Shown piece by piece: positions 1 to 10,900 of a stretch of DNA of 64,000 nt (within the stretch, counting starts at the first letter, position 1; each line of letters opens with the position of its first letter). A model generated the notes under the pieces. That model saw nothing but the letters and a program-made list of their open reading frames with translations, ran no database searches and had not been told where the DNA came from. Both the position numbers and the translations under genes were made by a program. This DNA is from Neonectria sp. B-13 (lineage: Eukaryota > Ascomycota > Sordariomycetes > Hypocreales > Nectriaceae): assembly GCA_002682825.1 (NCBI GenBank), contig NOKP01000025.1, forward strand, positions 651,393 through 715,392, given 5' to 3'.

Positions 1-52
1 CCTCCTCCTGTCCTTGTAGCAGAATACTCCTACTAACACCTACCCCTAAAAG

Positions 53-866
53 GCTTCCCGACAATGTCTCCCTCGATCTGGGTGCCCTCGCCGAGCCTCT
101 CTCCGTCGCCTGGCACGCCCGGGACCGAGCTGCCCTCCCCAAGGGTTCCACCGTGCTCGTCCTCGGAGCCGGCGCCGTGGGTCTACTCGCCGCTGCCGTC
201 AGCAAGGCGGACGGTGCCAAGACGGTCATCATTGCGGATATCCTCAAGGACCGCATTGACTTTGCCGTCGCCAACGGCTTTGCCGACGCCAGTGTCTTAG
301 TCCCCATGGAGCGCCCTCAGACCATCGAGGACAAGCTCGCCTATGCTCAGAAGGTGGCTGCGGCGGTCCGAGAGACCCAGGTCCGCGGCGAGGCCGTCGG
401 CGAGGTCACTGCCGTCTACGAGTGTACCGGTGTCGAGACGTGTGTGCAAACCGCCATCTACGTAAGCTTGAACTCCTGATATTTCCCCCCTCTAGACAAC
501 CTTGTGTCTTTTGTCCTGAGTGTGCTAACATAACGAAAACAGGCCACCAAGCCCGGAGGCAAGGTCATGATCATTGGCATGGGCACGCCCGTCCTCACCC
601 TTCCCATGTCCGCCGCCGCCCTTCGCGAGGTCGACCTCATCGGCGTCTTCCGCTACGCCAAGACTTACCGCTACGTGCTAGACCTGCTGGCCGACCAGCC
701 CAAGGCTATGCCCGACCTGACGAAGCTGGTGACACAGCGGTACAAGGGCATGGACCGCATCGAAGAGGCCTTCAAAATGGCCGGCAAGATCAAGGACGAC
801 AGCGGTAACCTGGTCATTAAGGTCGTCGTCGACATGTCGGGCAAGTCCCGAACCAGCGTACTGTAG
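53..866 (+). CDS. Sorbitol/polyol dehydrogenase, zinc-type MDR family (3' part)
   Basis: Partial gene; the 5' end lies left of the window. Bases 1-52 are the end of an intron, with a clear CTAAC branch site (CTACTAACACC) and acceptor AAAAG. Exons are 53-461 and 543-866, with intron 462-542 (GTAAGC..ACAG, phase 0). The visible protein starts with the family segment LPDNVSLDLGALAEPLSVAWHA-like, runs into a Rossmann NAD(P) fold with the glycine motif GAGAVG, and has an acidic residue after beta-2 (IIADI), which in this family favours NAD. The later core VYECTGVE..GGKVMIIGMG is typical of sorbitol, xylitol and L-arabinitol dehydrogenases, which oxidise polyols to ketoses. The N-terminal catalytic-zinc domain is outside the window, so the substrate cannot be narrowed. 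It ends 539 bp from a convergent aldo/keto reductase gene, another polyol/aldehyde enzyme. Confidence 0.85.
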
Positions 867-1404
867 TTGTAGTTTCTGGTCGTCTTTTTTCTTTTTATGT
901 TATGGGATATCATAGAAAATGGGGTGGGTGGTTTTGTTAAATGAATGATGAGTCTAGGTAGTCTTGGGTAGCAACATGATGATTTTGGTTTACATCTTTT
1001 GATATTTGACAGTCCGTTCGCTCGCTTGCCGTACACCACAAGGCATTCGATCAGAACCCATTTCCTGTCTTCTGACGAATATTTCCCAGCTTCAATTGTC
1101 ACATGAAATTTCACATTTTGCGCCGTTATGATGTCATGGTCAAGTCCGCCGTCACATTGACAATGTCGGCCCCCACGGCGGAAAACGGCACGGAAAAGGC
1201 CCCAACCCCAAACGGAAATTACTCAAATTGGAAGTCACCAAACCCTCGAATCACGGATTACATGGAACAGTATTCATGGACTTGGTTTTAGTTGAATGCT
1301 TATTCATGTCGTAGCCTCTCTAGGCTTTAGTCTATTATAACATCTTATTTACTTTATGTCCCTTTTTTTCCCGTTCGTCTCATCGTCTCATCCGAGAGCT
1401 CCCT
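867..1404. other. Convergent 3' intergenic region
   Basis: About 540 bp between the stop codons of the polyol dehydrogenase (+) and the aldo/keto reductase (-). It should hold both 3' UTRs and cleavage sites. I see T-rich and AT-rich stretches but no gene or repeat. Confidence 0.6.
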
Positions 1405-2509
1405 TTATTGCTTGTCGGGGAACCCAAAGTTGATGCCGAAAGGAGGGTAGACATATCGCTTGAGCTCGCCCTTTTTAGTGAGGTCGTCAGAGTAGTCATT
1501 GAGGATCTTCATGTCGTCGGCGTCCAGCTCAACAATCTTCTTATTGGCCGAGATGCGCTCGGGGGTGACAGACTTGGCCAGGACGGTGCTGCCTCGGGCA
1601 ACTAGACAGGAGTGTTAGTGAAGTGTCGCACTGTTGAGCAGTTTTGGAGGGGGATCCTACTGTGGTAGCTGAGGAGGACGGTAGAGGGAGATACGCCCTT
1701 CTTCTCGGCGACCTTGACGACGGGCTCGGAGGACATCATGGGGCCGCCGGTGCTGCCCAGAGGGCTGTAGGCGACAATGTGGATGCCCTTCTCCTTGCAG
1801 TAGTCGACGATCTCCTGCTGGGGCAGGCTGGGGTGGTTCTCAATCTGGTTGATGGCGGGGACGATGGTGGCGTGGGGCAGAAGCTCCTCGAGGTACTTGA
1901 CGCTGTACTGTAGGCGAGTGTTAGCTTCATATTTCCAGTCTCGAGAGAGCCGTGTGGAGGGAAACGTACGTTGCAGACTCCGACGGCCTTGGTCTTGCCG
2001 GTGGCGACGAGCTTCTCCATCTGCTTCCAGGTATCGACGTGGTTGTGGCTGCGGATGATGTCTCGCGAGCCATCGGGCAGGGTGGGGAACTTGTCGTGGT
2101 TGCCCTCGGGGTTGAGGAGGAGAGGCCAGTGCTGGGAACAAGGAGTTAACATGGAGTTTGAGGTGGTGTTCAGAGAGCAACTTACAACCAGGAACAGATC
2201 GACGTGGTCAAGACCGAGGCTCTTCAAGCTCTTGTCCAGAGCAAGCTCGCAGCGGGTGTTGTACGTGGCCCAGACCTTGGTCATGACGAAGACATCCTCG
2301 CGCTTGACGCCCGAGTCAAAAGCAGCCTTGAGGCCCTCGCCGACCTCGTCCTCATTGCCGTAGCAGTAGGCGCCGTCGACGAGGGTGTAGCCGTCCTTGA
2401 GGGCATACTCGACGGCGGTCTGGACCTTTCCGGGCTCGGCCTGCCAGGTGCCGAAGCCGACGGCGGGGATGTCCTGGCCGGTGTTGAGCTTGAAGGAAGT
2501 GGCAGCCAT
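1405..2509 (-). CDS. Aldo/keto reductase, glycerol dehydrogenase (Gcy1/GLD)-like
   Basis: Four exons on the minus strand: 2509-2186, 2131-1970, 1907-1661 and 1601-1405, with introns of 54, 62 and 59 bp. The product is 309 residues, the normal size for a single-domain aldo/keto reductase (TIM barrel). The start ATGGCTGCC at 2509 gives the usual N-terminus reading FKLNTGQDIPAVGFGTW. The catalytic tetrad is visible: Asp45, Tyr50 (in YGNE), Lys78 (MTKVW) and His109, the last being the first residue after intron 1 (V|HWP). The signatures KAVGVCN and YSPLGS follow. The fungal relatives closest in feel are NADP-dependent glycerol dehydrogenases and aldehyde reductases; a xylose or galacturonate role is not excluded. 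The Asp45 motif reads VDGAY where many relatives have IDTAxxY. The convergent neighbour is a polyol dehydrogenase. Confidence 0.9.
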
Positions 2510-3929
2510 TGTGTATGAGGTGTGGGAGGAATGCGTTGGGTATGGGAGAGGAGAGGAGAGAAGAGACGAGAGAAGACAAGAGGAGATAGTGTGACCTTCC
2601 ACGCGAGAGCGGGAGTCGAGACGGTTATAAACAAGTCCACGGGCATCTCTCCCCCGATCAACACCAACCAACCTCCACCACCGCCAACTAGCTATGGAAT
2701 AACGCAGAACAAGCGCGCCTCCCTCGCTCGCCGTAGGTGTCTCCCTACACAGTGCAGTACAGGACAGTACTACTCGGCACTCGACTATCCCGCCCCGGAC
2801 AGTGGCCCTCCCCTCCCCCAATCTTTTTTCCCTTTTCCCTTCCTCCTCACGAGTTTCTCGGCGGGGTCAAGGCCGAAAGCCAAAGCCCGCCCGAAAGATA
2901 CCCCACCACACCACCCCGCTTGCGCCGTGCCTGATCTAGTCGTTGCCAGGCGCGGGGTGTTTTGGGGGCGTATGTGTGCTGCGCGAGCCATGTACCGGTA
3001 CCTACAGTCCAAGCAAAGGGGCGAGTTGCCGAACTGAGGCGCTGCGGGAGAATCCCCGCCTGTTTCTTCGGGGTGGGGTTGGTCCGAGAGCCTCCTCTTG
3101 CTCTGTCGCTGTGGACGGATGTACTGTACTTGGCGTGGCCGCGCAGTAGTGACATGCGGTAGCACGCGAAGAGGTGGGACCCGGTCGGCGAGAACCCCGG
3201 TCATTCCGCTCCTTGCCCCCAATGTCAGTGTTTTAGTGATTTGACAGGATGCATCAGCTGTGTACAAGTACGAATACTAGCCGATAATGGACGAAAGCAC
3301 AGCGCGGCGACACCGGCGGGGGGGATCATGACAGATACACTGTCCTTGACTTTATCTGGCTCAGCATTGGTTGCTGTCACCCTCTCTTTGCCGTCGCATA
3401 GACTATAGCCATGTCTTCTACGGAGTACTCGAGCTCATGATACCACAGCACTCGGATTGGTGGGTTAATCACCCGGTGTATAATAATAACAGCCCCTCAA
3501 CGAGGCTCGTCTTCCCATCTACAAAGCACTATGTCTGGCGTACGGTCCCTTCCGTACATGTTTCCCCCACGGTGATGTTCTACCCTGCCCGTTGCATTCG
3601 CTCGAGCCAACATCATCAGGCCAGGCCGGACCCGACCCGACTGACTAAACCCAACCCTATCCCAGCCGCCCCCGCGTCCCCCGCATTATCCTTTGCTATA
3701 GGCCCTTCTATGTCTCATGGGGCTCTAAGGGAGGGGATGACAAATGAAACTATACATACATGCAAAAGAAAAGAACGAGAAGAGCATCCGTCGATGATAT
3801 CCATTACAACAAAATGTGCCATAAAACTCCCCTCTTTCCCCTCCCCCTCTTCGTCCACTCTTCGTTTATACTCCCCCACACACAAATCCCCCCTCGTCGT
3901 TATTCGCCTCGTCTGTGACTTCACCAAGT
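2510..3929. other. Intergenic: aldo/keto reductase promoter and sed5 3' region
   Basis: No gene recognised. The part next to 2509 is the aldo/keto reductase promoter and leader: 2522-2600 is purine-rich on the plus strand, so CT-rich in the mRNA sense. An AGGGG element, the core of yeast-type stress-response elements, lies at 3017-3021, but a 5-mer is weak evidence. About 3700-3929 should be the 3' UTR of the minus-strand sed5 gene. Reading frames here lack family resemblance. Confidence 0.5.
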
Positions 3930-5101
3930 CTAGCCCGAGACTAGAACCCAGAGCCTGCAGTAACACGTCAGTATCAGCTGGAATATCATGAATAGAGGTG
4001 CCAAGACCATGCAAGGGGCCGTGCAAGACGGGTACCCAACCATGGACCGGAACCCCCAAGGGACCACTTACAGGAAGAAAATCATCAGGACACCAAACAT
4101 CTTGGCTATCAACCACCGATTGCTCGATACCCGTGACCAGTACTTGAGCAGCTCTCGTTGCGCACCCTCGACGTTGTCCACAACATCTTCCGTGTTGGCG
4201 TCGATTCGCTGAATCATTTCACTCTGCTCCGAAACCATCGTCGCCAGCTGGCCGAAGATGCTGCCCAGTTCACCGATCGTCTTCTCAATCGCCTCGATGG
4301 CCTCGCCTCGTTGCTGGATGTACGTGTTGGCCGGCTGCGCCTCCTCCATCATCATCAGCTGCTGGTCGCCCACCGGGTTGAGGGACAGAGTGTCGGCTCC
4401 TGGTGCTGGTGAGTTGCGGTTGGGGGTTCCGTAGAGTGGCGACGCTGATTGTTGCAGCGACGGCTGCGCGTGCTGGGATACGCTCGAGATGAAGTTTTCT
4501 GTCCTCGACCTCGATGCTTGGATGTTCTTTGTCCTCGCCTCCAACACGTCCTTGAAGTTGACTGACACATCTGTCAATTTGCCTTGCAGCAGGTAGACGA
4601 CGTTCTTGTTGTGCTCGCCCTCCTGGTCAGCCTTGGGGTGCTGCTGCTTCGATAGGTTTTGCAAAGAGCCAATCTGCTGGTTTAAAGACGATAGATCTTG
4701 CTTGATGACAAAAGTAAGCTCGTTGATTTCGACCGGTCGGTCGTCGAAAAGGGTGCGTCGCTTTGCCACTATTCACACAAGTCAGTCTCCGTGTTCGAGG
4801 GCCGCTGCATGTTTAATCGTAGAGGCCGCTATCATAGGCCACCGAAAGGGCGTGACAACTCACGTTGTGCTAGCTTCTCCAGCTTTCCCATGGTTGCCGA
4901 GATGCCTCGTCCAATGTCGGCCGCCTGCCTGGCAAAGTCGGATCTGCTGGGTCGCCCATCACCATTGGCGGCGGACTTCTGGGCATCCGAGAGGAGGGAT
5001 CTTCGCTGTGAGCCAACCTTGGTCGAGGCCTGGCGACGCTGGGCCTGAAGGAGCACCGACTTGAACTCAGAGGTTCGATCTTGGATGGATGCGACAGCCA
5101 T
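3930..5101 (-). CDS. sed5: Sed5/syntaxin-5 Qa-SNARE of the Golgi
   Basis: Three exons: 5101-4864, 4768-4072 and 3954-3930; introns 4769-4863 and 3955-4071; 319 residues. The N-terminus MAVASIQDRTSEF holds the DRTxEF peptide by which Sed5/syntaxin-5 binds the SM protein Sly1. The segment LFDDRPVEINELTFVIKQD is typical of the regulatory Habc region. A SNARE motif follows (about residues 220-290) with its zero-layer Gln in SEMIQRID, and then a C-terminal membrane anchor. The last exon is only 25 nt and encodes the final LWVLVSG of the anchor. Sed5 mediates ER-to-Golgi and intra-Golgi fusion. The start at 5101 gives the Sly1 motif at the expected position. If intron 2 is kept, the frame stops at once (CTG TAA) and the anchor is shortened. 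Confidence 0.95.
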
Positions 5102-7912
5102 GGTGACGACTGATTAGGTACTGCGAGGACGGACTGCGGCCAGCGCGGCTTCGGTTCTCGAGGGTAGACGGGAGTATAGTAAGTGGCAGATGACGGAGTA
5201 CGTCAAGGTGCCTTTGGGTCGTGGTCGTGGTCGGGGTCGATTTGTCAATGTCGATGCCTCGGTTGAAGGACTCGGGCCAAGTACGAATACGACACGCGCC
5301 GCGATGGGATGCAATCTTGAGGTCGCGAACGACGGACGTGAGGACGGAGATGCGATTAAGACGGATTAATCAAAAGTCGAAATGAAATAGCAGGTCGTAG
5401 TTTTGCAGGAGAAAGGGGAATCGAGGAGTCGGCGAGTCAGGGGTCGGAGGGGAGAGGGAAAAAGCTTCGCAACGTGGGAATGTCAGAGACAAATGAGGTT
5501 TGGTCGCTGCGCCTGAAAGGGGATCCGGATGGTGGTTTGTCTCGGTCCCCGCCAGGGCTGCAGGGTAACCTACTACTTTGTAATTACAGGCAATCAGTCC
5601 CGCCACGCTGGCTCGTTCGCGCTTCCGAGGTAATGCCGCCAACCGGTGTTCGTGGCTTGTGCCTCGCGGTGCCTTATGTGGCCGTGCAAACGCACTCGCC
5701 ACGTTTGGATTTCGAAGTTGGACAGCGCAGCCCGAAACCCAGCCTAAACATATGCAGGTACATCCATCCACATCATGCACCCTCGCTGAATTTCGTGAAT
5801 CAGACATTAACACAGATCAGGTTTGAGGAAATGCTGCACTGAAAGGTAAGGCTTGGAATCGAACCGGCTTAGGTTAGAATCATTGGATGCTGCTAAATCA
5901 CTGTACAGAGTTCAGCGAGGTAATGGAAAAAGCTCAGGAAATAAATATGCCGTGTTGTCGCAGGTTTACGTGTAGTTCTCAAGTTGTCTGCAAGGCGTCA
6001 GAGCACGCTGATATGCAGTCGCTTCAAGTCCTCCTGCTTTTCGCCTTCAGTCAACACATGACCTCGACCTCCAACTGCATGGGTCATGTTTATCAGAAGT
6101 CAACACATGGCCAAAAGCTGGAGAGAAACACACCCATCCCTTTATAACCAATTAGTTGACATTAAGATACAGACGTAAAGCCCTGTTGCCGGTACTTAAG
6201 TATCTACATCCCTCCATCGACATTGGCTCAACTGCCACTGGTGGGGAAAGAAACTGGACGCCTGGGGATACTGCAGCAGAGTGGGGCCGAGGCTTCTGGA
6301 CGAGTGACGGCATGGCATCATTCCTTCCTCTTCCGTGTCCCGTGGCTACGTACGTATCGTACGTATCCCGCAGCGCAGCCATGATCCTGGGGGGAAAGGG
6401 CTGGAGGGATACAAGGATAGCGGCGTACACGGTCATCCCATGGCATCGGCATCACTCGACGCACCGCCTACAAGGGCTTGCGTGTGTGAGAAGAGGCTGG
6501 GTATTCTAAATGCCGTGAGCCGTGAGCCGTGTGCCGGGTGCCGGGTGCAGTGTGCTGTGTTGACTAATTAATAAAAGAATGCTATTTCCGCAGTTATGGT
6601 GGTGGTGGTGGTGGTGGTGGTGGTGGTGATGGTGGTGGGCTTGCATGCGTACGCAACACGGGCTGTGCCGTGCACATATTCCGTTGTTGTGGATTCCCCG
6701 CAGAATGCAGACTGCAGCCTGGCGATGTGTACTTGTAGAATGAATTATTGGACTTAGATCCCTAGGCCATCTCATCGCTATAGCAAAATAGTGCAAGAAA
6801 AAGACATCTGCTTAACTGCGTATTATCATTCCTGTGTCTTGAGGATTTCCCATGAACGCCTACAGGGAGGGTTCGCTAGGCGCCCGTTGATCCTCGCCCC
6901 ATGGTTAACGTCCATGGTCCGTGTATGGAGTACGAAGTATGTACGAAGAACTCCGTGTCCGCAACCCACCATTTTGTACGACTTCGTATTCAACCAGCAG
7001 AGGGAGGGGACCTGGTTTTTGCAACATCGCCCACGACTACCTCTTCATTCACCGTCAAGCATAGAGACTAGAGAAAGGTGCTCTTATACCTGACTTGATT
7101 GAAGCCAGTCGCTCACGGAGGATTGTTGCTGCGGATTGTGCTGTGGCTGTTGTGGCTGCTGTGACGTCGTCGAGTCGTGTGTACGGGCTTGGTGTCGCGT
7201 AGTGGTGGGTACAGAGGCACTAACACAGGAAGCCAGCTGATCTCGGTCGCGCCAAAGTACATTGTGATAGGCGCTGCACTGCTGGTAGTGCATCCGTGGT
7301 GCTGCGCAACCTCCTCTGTACAGCTGGCAAGGGCCCGCCATAATTTCCATCCCACCCCTGCTCAGTAGTCAGAGGCTACTCACAGCGGAGGAGGTCGCCT
7401 GTCTGAGGTGTCCGTCCACTGCAAGTTACTGTTCTACCCCTAGCTAGGCCCTCACTAGGCCCCGTCTTGCTGCACCCAGCCCGCTGCCACCGCGCCGCCG
7501 CCGACGCCTCCTCCCCCCTCCAGTCCCAAATTGTTCCATCATCTCCAGCTCTCCAGCAAAAGTGCCTGACCGCACCATCAACATCATCACCGCCAATACC
7601 TCATCCTGTCGGCCGCATCTTGTCCTCGAGCGTCGCACCTTCGTCTTCTTCGTGTATCACTTCTTTCGACCGTGGCTTTGTTTGTCTGAATCATTCTTGT
7701 TCGGCTTTTGTATTCTTATCTTCCTTGTCACGCGCCCACCCCCCCTCGTCCGACTCAGTACCGCTCTCGAGCCTGACGAGGCCATTGTACATTGACAGAC
7801 CGCCGCCGTCGACGAAACATCGCAATCGCTCTCGATCCGTCCATTACACTTTTCCCAAGCTTCGTTCTTGGAGAATAATGTTCCTGTAATTGACCGAATA
7901 GTTCCGGACGCG
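5102..7912. other. Divergent promoter region, sed5 / giant-protein gene
   Basis: About 2.8 kb between divergent starts. Sequence next to 5101 is the sed5 promoter and leader. From about 7440 to 7912 the plus strand is pyrimidine-rich, as expected of the leader of the downstream gene. Short repeats occur: GTCAACACATG at 6050-6060 and again at 6099-6109, TACG runs near 6348-6366, GCCGTGA/GCCGGGT runs near 6512-6548, and a TGG microsatellite at 6597. No gene was recognised. Confidence 0.5.
6597..6639. repeat. (TGG)n microsatellite
   Basis: An uninterrupted TGG run from 6597 to about 6628, then one GAT and a further GGTGGTGGG. It would read as polyhistidine on the minus strand, but nothing around it looks coding. 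Confidence 0.95.
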
Positions 7913-10900
7913 ATGGACGGGACATACAACAATCCTTTTGCGCAAGGGCAGTCTCCGTTGTATGAACCCCCTCTGTTCGACATACTTACTTCATGATCCC
8001 TTCTGACACGATACCGCCTCACTAGGACTCCCGATACTCCCACGCCTGGAAGCTATCAGGTTAACATCAACCGAAAAAAGACGAGAAAATGGGTCGAGGC
8101 CAAGGTCCAAAACTACGATGGTGATGACTGGGGTGCCGACGAGTCCGAGGACGACGAGCCTGCTCCCCCTCCTCCCGTCTCGCGCGTCACCACTGGCCTT
8201 CGCTCTGTCGGCCAGCGACTCCCATCCGAACAAAACAGGCCATCTCCAAGGTTGGCCGCCGCCGCCGCCGTCGGCTCCAGCTCTCGAAGTTCCAGCGGGC
8301 CCCCTTCCCTTCACCTCCAAACCGAGCACGCCTCCGCGGTCGAGGCTGAACACACGGCGTCCCCGATTCACACCGTCCCAGCCCACGTTCAAGACGCAGC
8401 TCGAAACCCGGCCTCGCCCATAGGGGGGCGAAATGCGTCGCCAGCCCCCCTCCCATCTCAAGTTCCATCGGTGGCAGGATTCCAAGCCGAAGCTCGCTCT
8501 TCCACCCCTCACAGTACTACGAGCTCTACCCCCGCACGATCGTCTCCTTTAGTTCGACCATCTGATCTCTACCGACATGTGGAGGATGACCGTAAGGCCG
8601 CAGGTTCGCCACAGTCGACCACGAATACCACGGTTCCCAAACCCGTCGAGCGATTCACGCCACCGTCCGAGGAGGTCAGCCAGCAGATGACGAATGCTCC
8701 AGCGCCATTTGCAGCGATCGAGAAGAGGGAACCAGTTGTCGATGCGTATCCGCCGGTTGACCGAACTCGATCAGTCAGCCCCAAGCTGCCTGATGTTAAC
8801 CGCATGTCAGTGTTTGGATCCGACTTCTTCTCCACATCGAACAACGAGACACAAGACCCTATCAAGCAAGATCAACCCAAGATTCTGGAACCCCCAGTTA
8901 CGGAAGCATCATCTAGCAAGAGTGCTGCCGAGCAGCACAAGTCGACGGTGGGATCCCAGTCGCAGCAAGGTGAACACGCTGTAATTTTGGGGCGTCCCCT
9001 CGATAACAGCCAACCCCCGGTCGACACCAAGAGCCAGCCTCCTATTATGTCTCTACCAGATCCTCGATCTATCCCACCTCTGCGCACGCCAAGCCCTCAT
9101 ACCAAGGGAAGTGCTCCGCCGTTGGAAACTCACAATACGGCGACGAGCCAAGCTTCTGGCACCCCTACTCAGGCACTAGGCCCTGATATCACACCTACAG
9201 AACCATTGCAGCCTCGTCGTCTAGACAGCTCTGCCTCCGACTTTCAACCTCAGCAACTTATACGAGAGTCTACCTTGAGCACCGTCACGTCGTCGCCTGT
9301 CAAGGACAGCGATATGCTCAGCGACGAGATTATGAGGACCCTTAGTCCTGTCGGAACTGCCCCGACACCAAGCCCCCTTGGAGAAACCTCGAACTCACTG
9401 GCACCTGTGGATAGACGGGATACCCGCAACAGCAGCTATACCCTTAGCGACTATGACAGTTATTGGGAAGATGCGACGGAGAAGCCGGGACCCGGGGAGA
9501 AGGGCGGCGAACCAGTCAACGCACCTGTGCCTGTGCCAAGCGATGCGCAAGGGTCACAAGCAGCTGCTCGGCCGACTGACACCCCCTCATCGACGGTGTC
9601 AGCTCTGGCTCCCTCAAGCGACGACAACGAGGTGGGCAGCCAGGAGCATCCGGACCTCCGGAAACGATTCTCTTGGGAAGCCGGATTTGAGCCAAATGTC
9701 AAGGTTCTCAAGGGCGAACCGCCTGCAGATGGATCGTCGAAGGCCGTTCCCAGAATCAACACTCCCTCATCGCTTGGGCAATCCGATATTCAATCGCCGA
9801 AGGACGTTGTGTCTGATGTTACCGGCCCCGTGGTCGATACTCCGAAGATCACGAGAACACCTGGGGATATCTCCCAGCAGCCTTCCATGCTCAGCATTGG
9901 ACCTCAAACGCAGCTTCTACCATCGATGCTTGAGCCCCCCTCTCCCGTTTCAACTAAGACGGATGAGAGCATTGCGCCCTCTCCCGAGAACCGGCGCCAA
10001 TCAGTTGGGAATGAGAAGATGCTAGTCGAGACACCGTCACACACCGTGTCGATGACACCGCCTCCAGAGGACCGTCCAACAACATCGACTGCTCCAGCTC
10101 CGCCGCCTGGTCAGTTGTCAGGCGTAATGGGCTTTAAGGAGATTATGGGACTCTCCAACCCGGCTCAGAGGATTGCCAAGTATGAAGAGTCTCAGAGAGC
10201 CTTTGCCGTGGCCGAAACAGGCTTGGATAACTGGATTATCTCTCTGAAGAACCAGTACCCCGAGTATGCGAATGCAACAGCCTCCTTCAGTGGAACAAGC
10301 GCCCAACTCACCGTCCCAGGAGGCAGTGTTGCGGGCTCTGTCGGGTCCAACCCTTCAACACAACAACCGTACTACCAGCAGTATCTCAACGCCAGCTCGC
10401 CTTCGGTCAATGCGCCACCCGCTTCCAGTCGGACAAGGATAGGCGGGTTGCCGATACCCCCACAAGCCGCCAGCGCCTTTGGAAACTCTAGCAACCAGAT
10501 TGGCACGAAGGGCAAGGAGCTCATGCACTCGGCCGGAAAGATGGGCAAGGGATTGTTTAGCAAGGGGAGGAGCAAGTTGCGCGGAACCGGGGACAAGGTA
10601 TTTCACTGACACTTCTTTTTCTAGGGCCTGCTATGGGCCTATTCCTTTTCACCCTGGGCAGGGTACTTGTTGGATTTAAATCTCTCTTCATCATACGCTT
10701 CGGGGCTTGTGTTTTCACTCGGGGCCTTATGACGAGACGGGTGTACGAGATAGGAATGCTACGAAGCTTTTTCTCCCTTTTTCTCACATACCACTATGCC
10801 GCTGCCCATCCGCCCAGTCCAACGTGATGAGAAGAGGTTATTAATGTTTCTGGTTGACAGGGCGAACCCATCCCTCCCCCAGTGGTGCATCCCAAGGTCA

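Noticed and set aside
2510..2821. Upstream extension of the aldo/keto reductase frame
   Set aside because: The family N-terminus begins at 2509; the upstream part is the CT-rich leader read in frame.
5850..5866. GGAATCGAACC, the complement of a tRNA T-arm core
   Set aside because: The flanking bases do not pair to form a T stem, and no anticodon arm or acceptor stem is found around it.
6506..6796. Minus-strand frame with a run of histidines
   Set aside because: The histidines come from the TGG microsatellite; the flanks look random.
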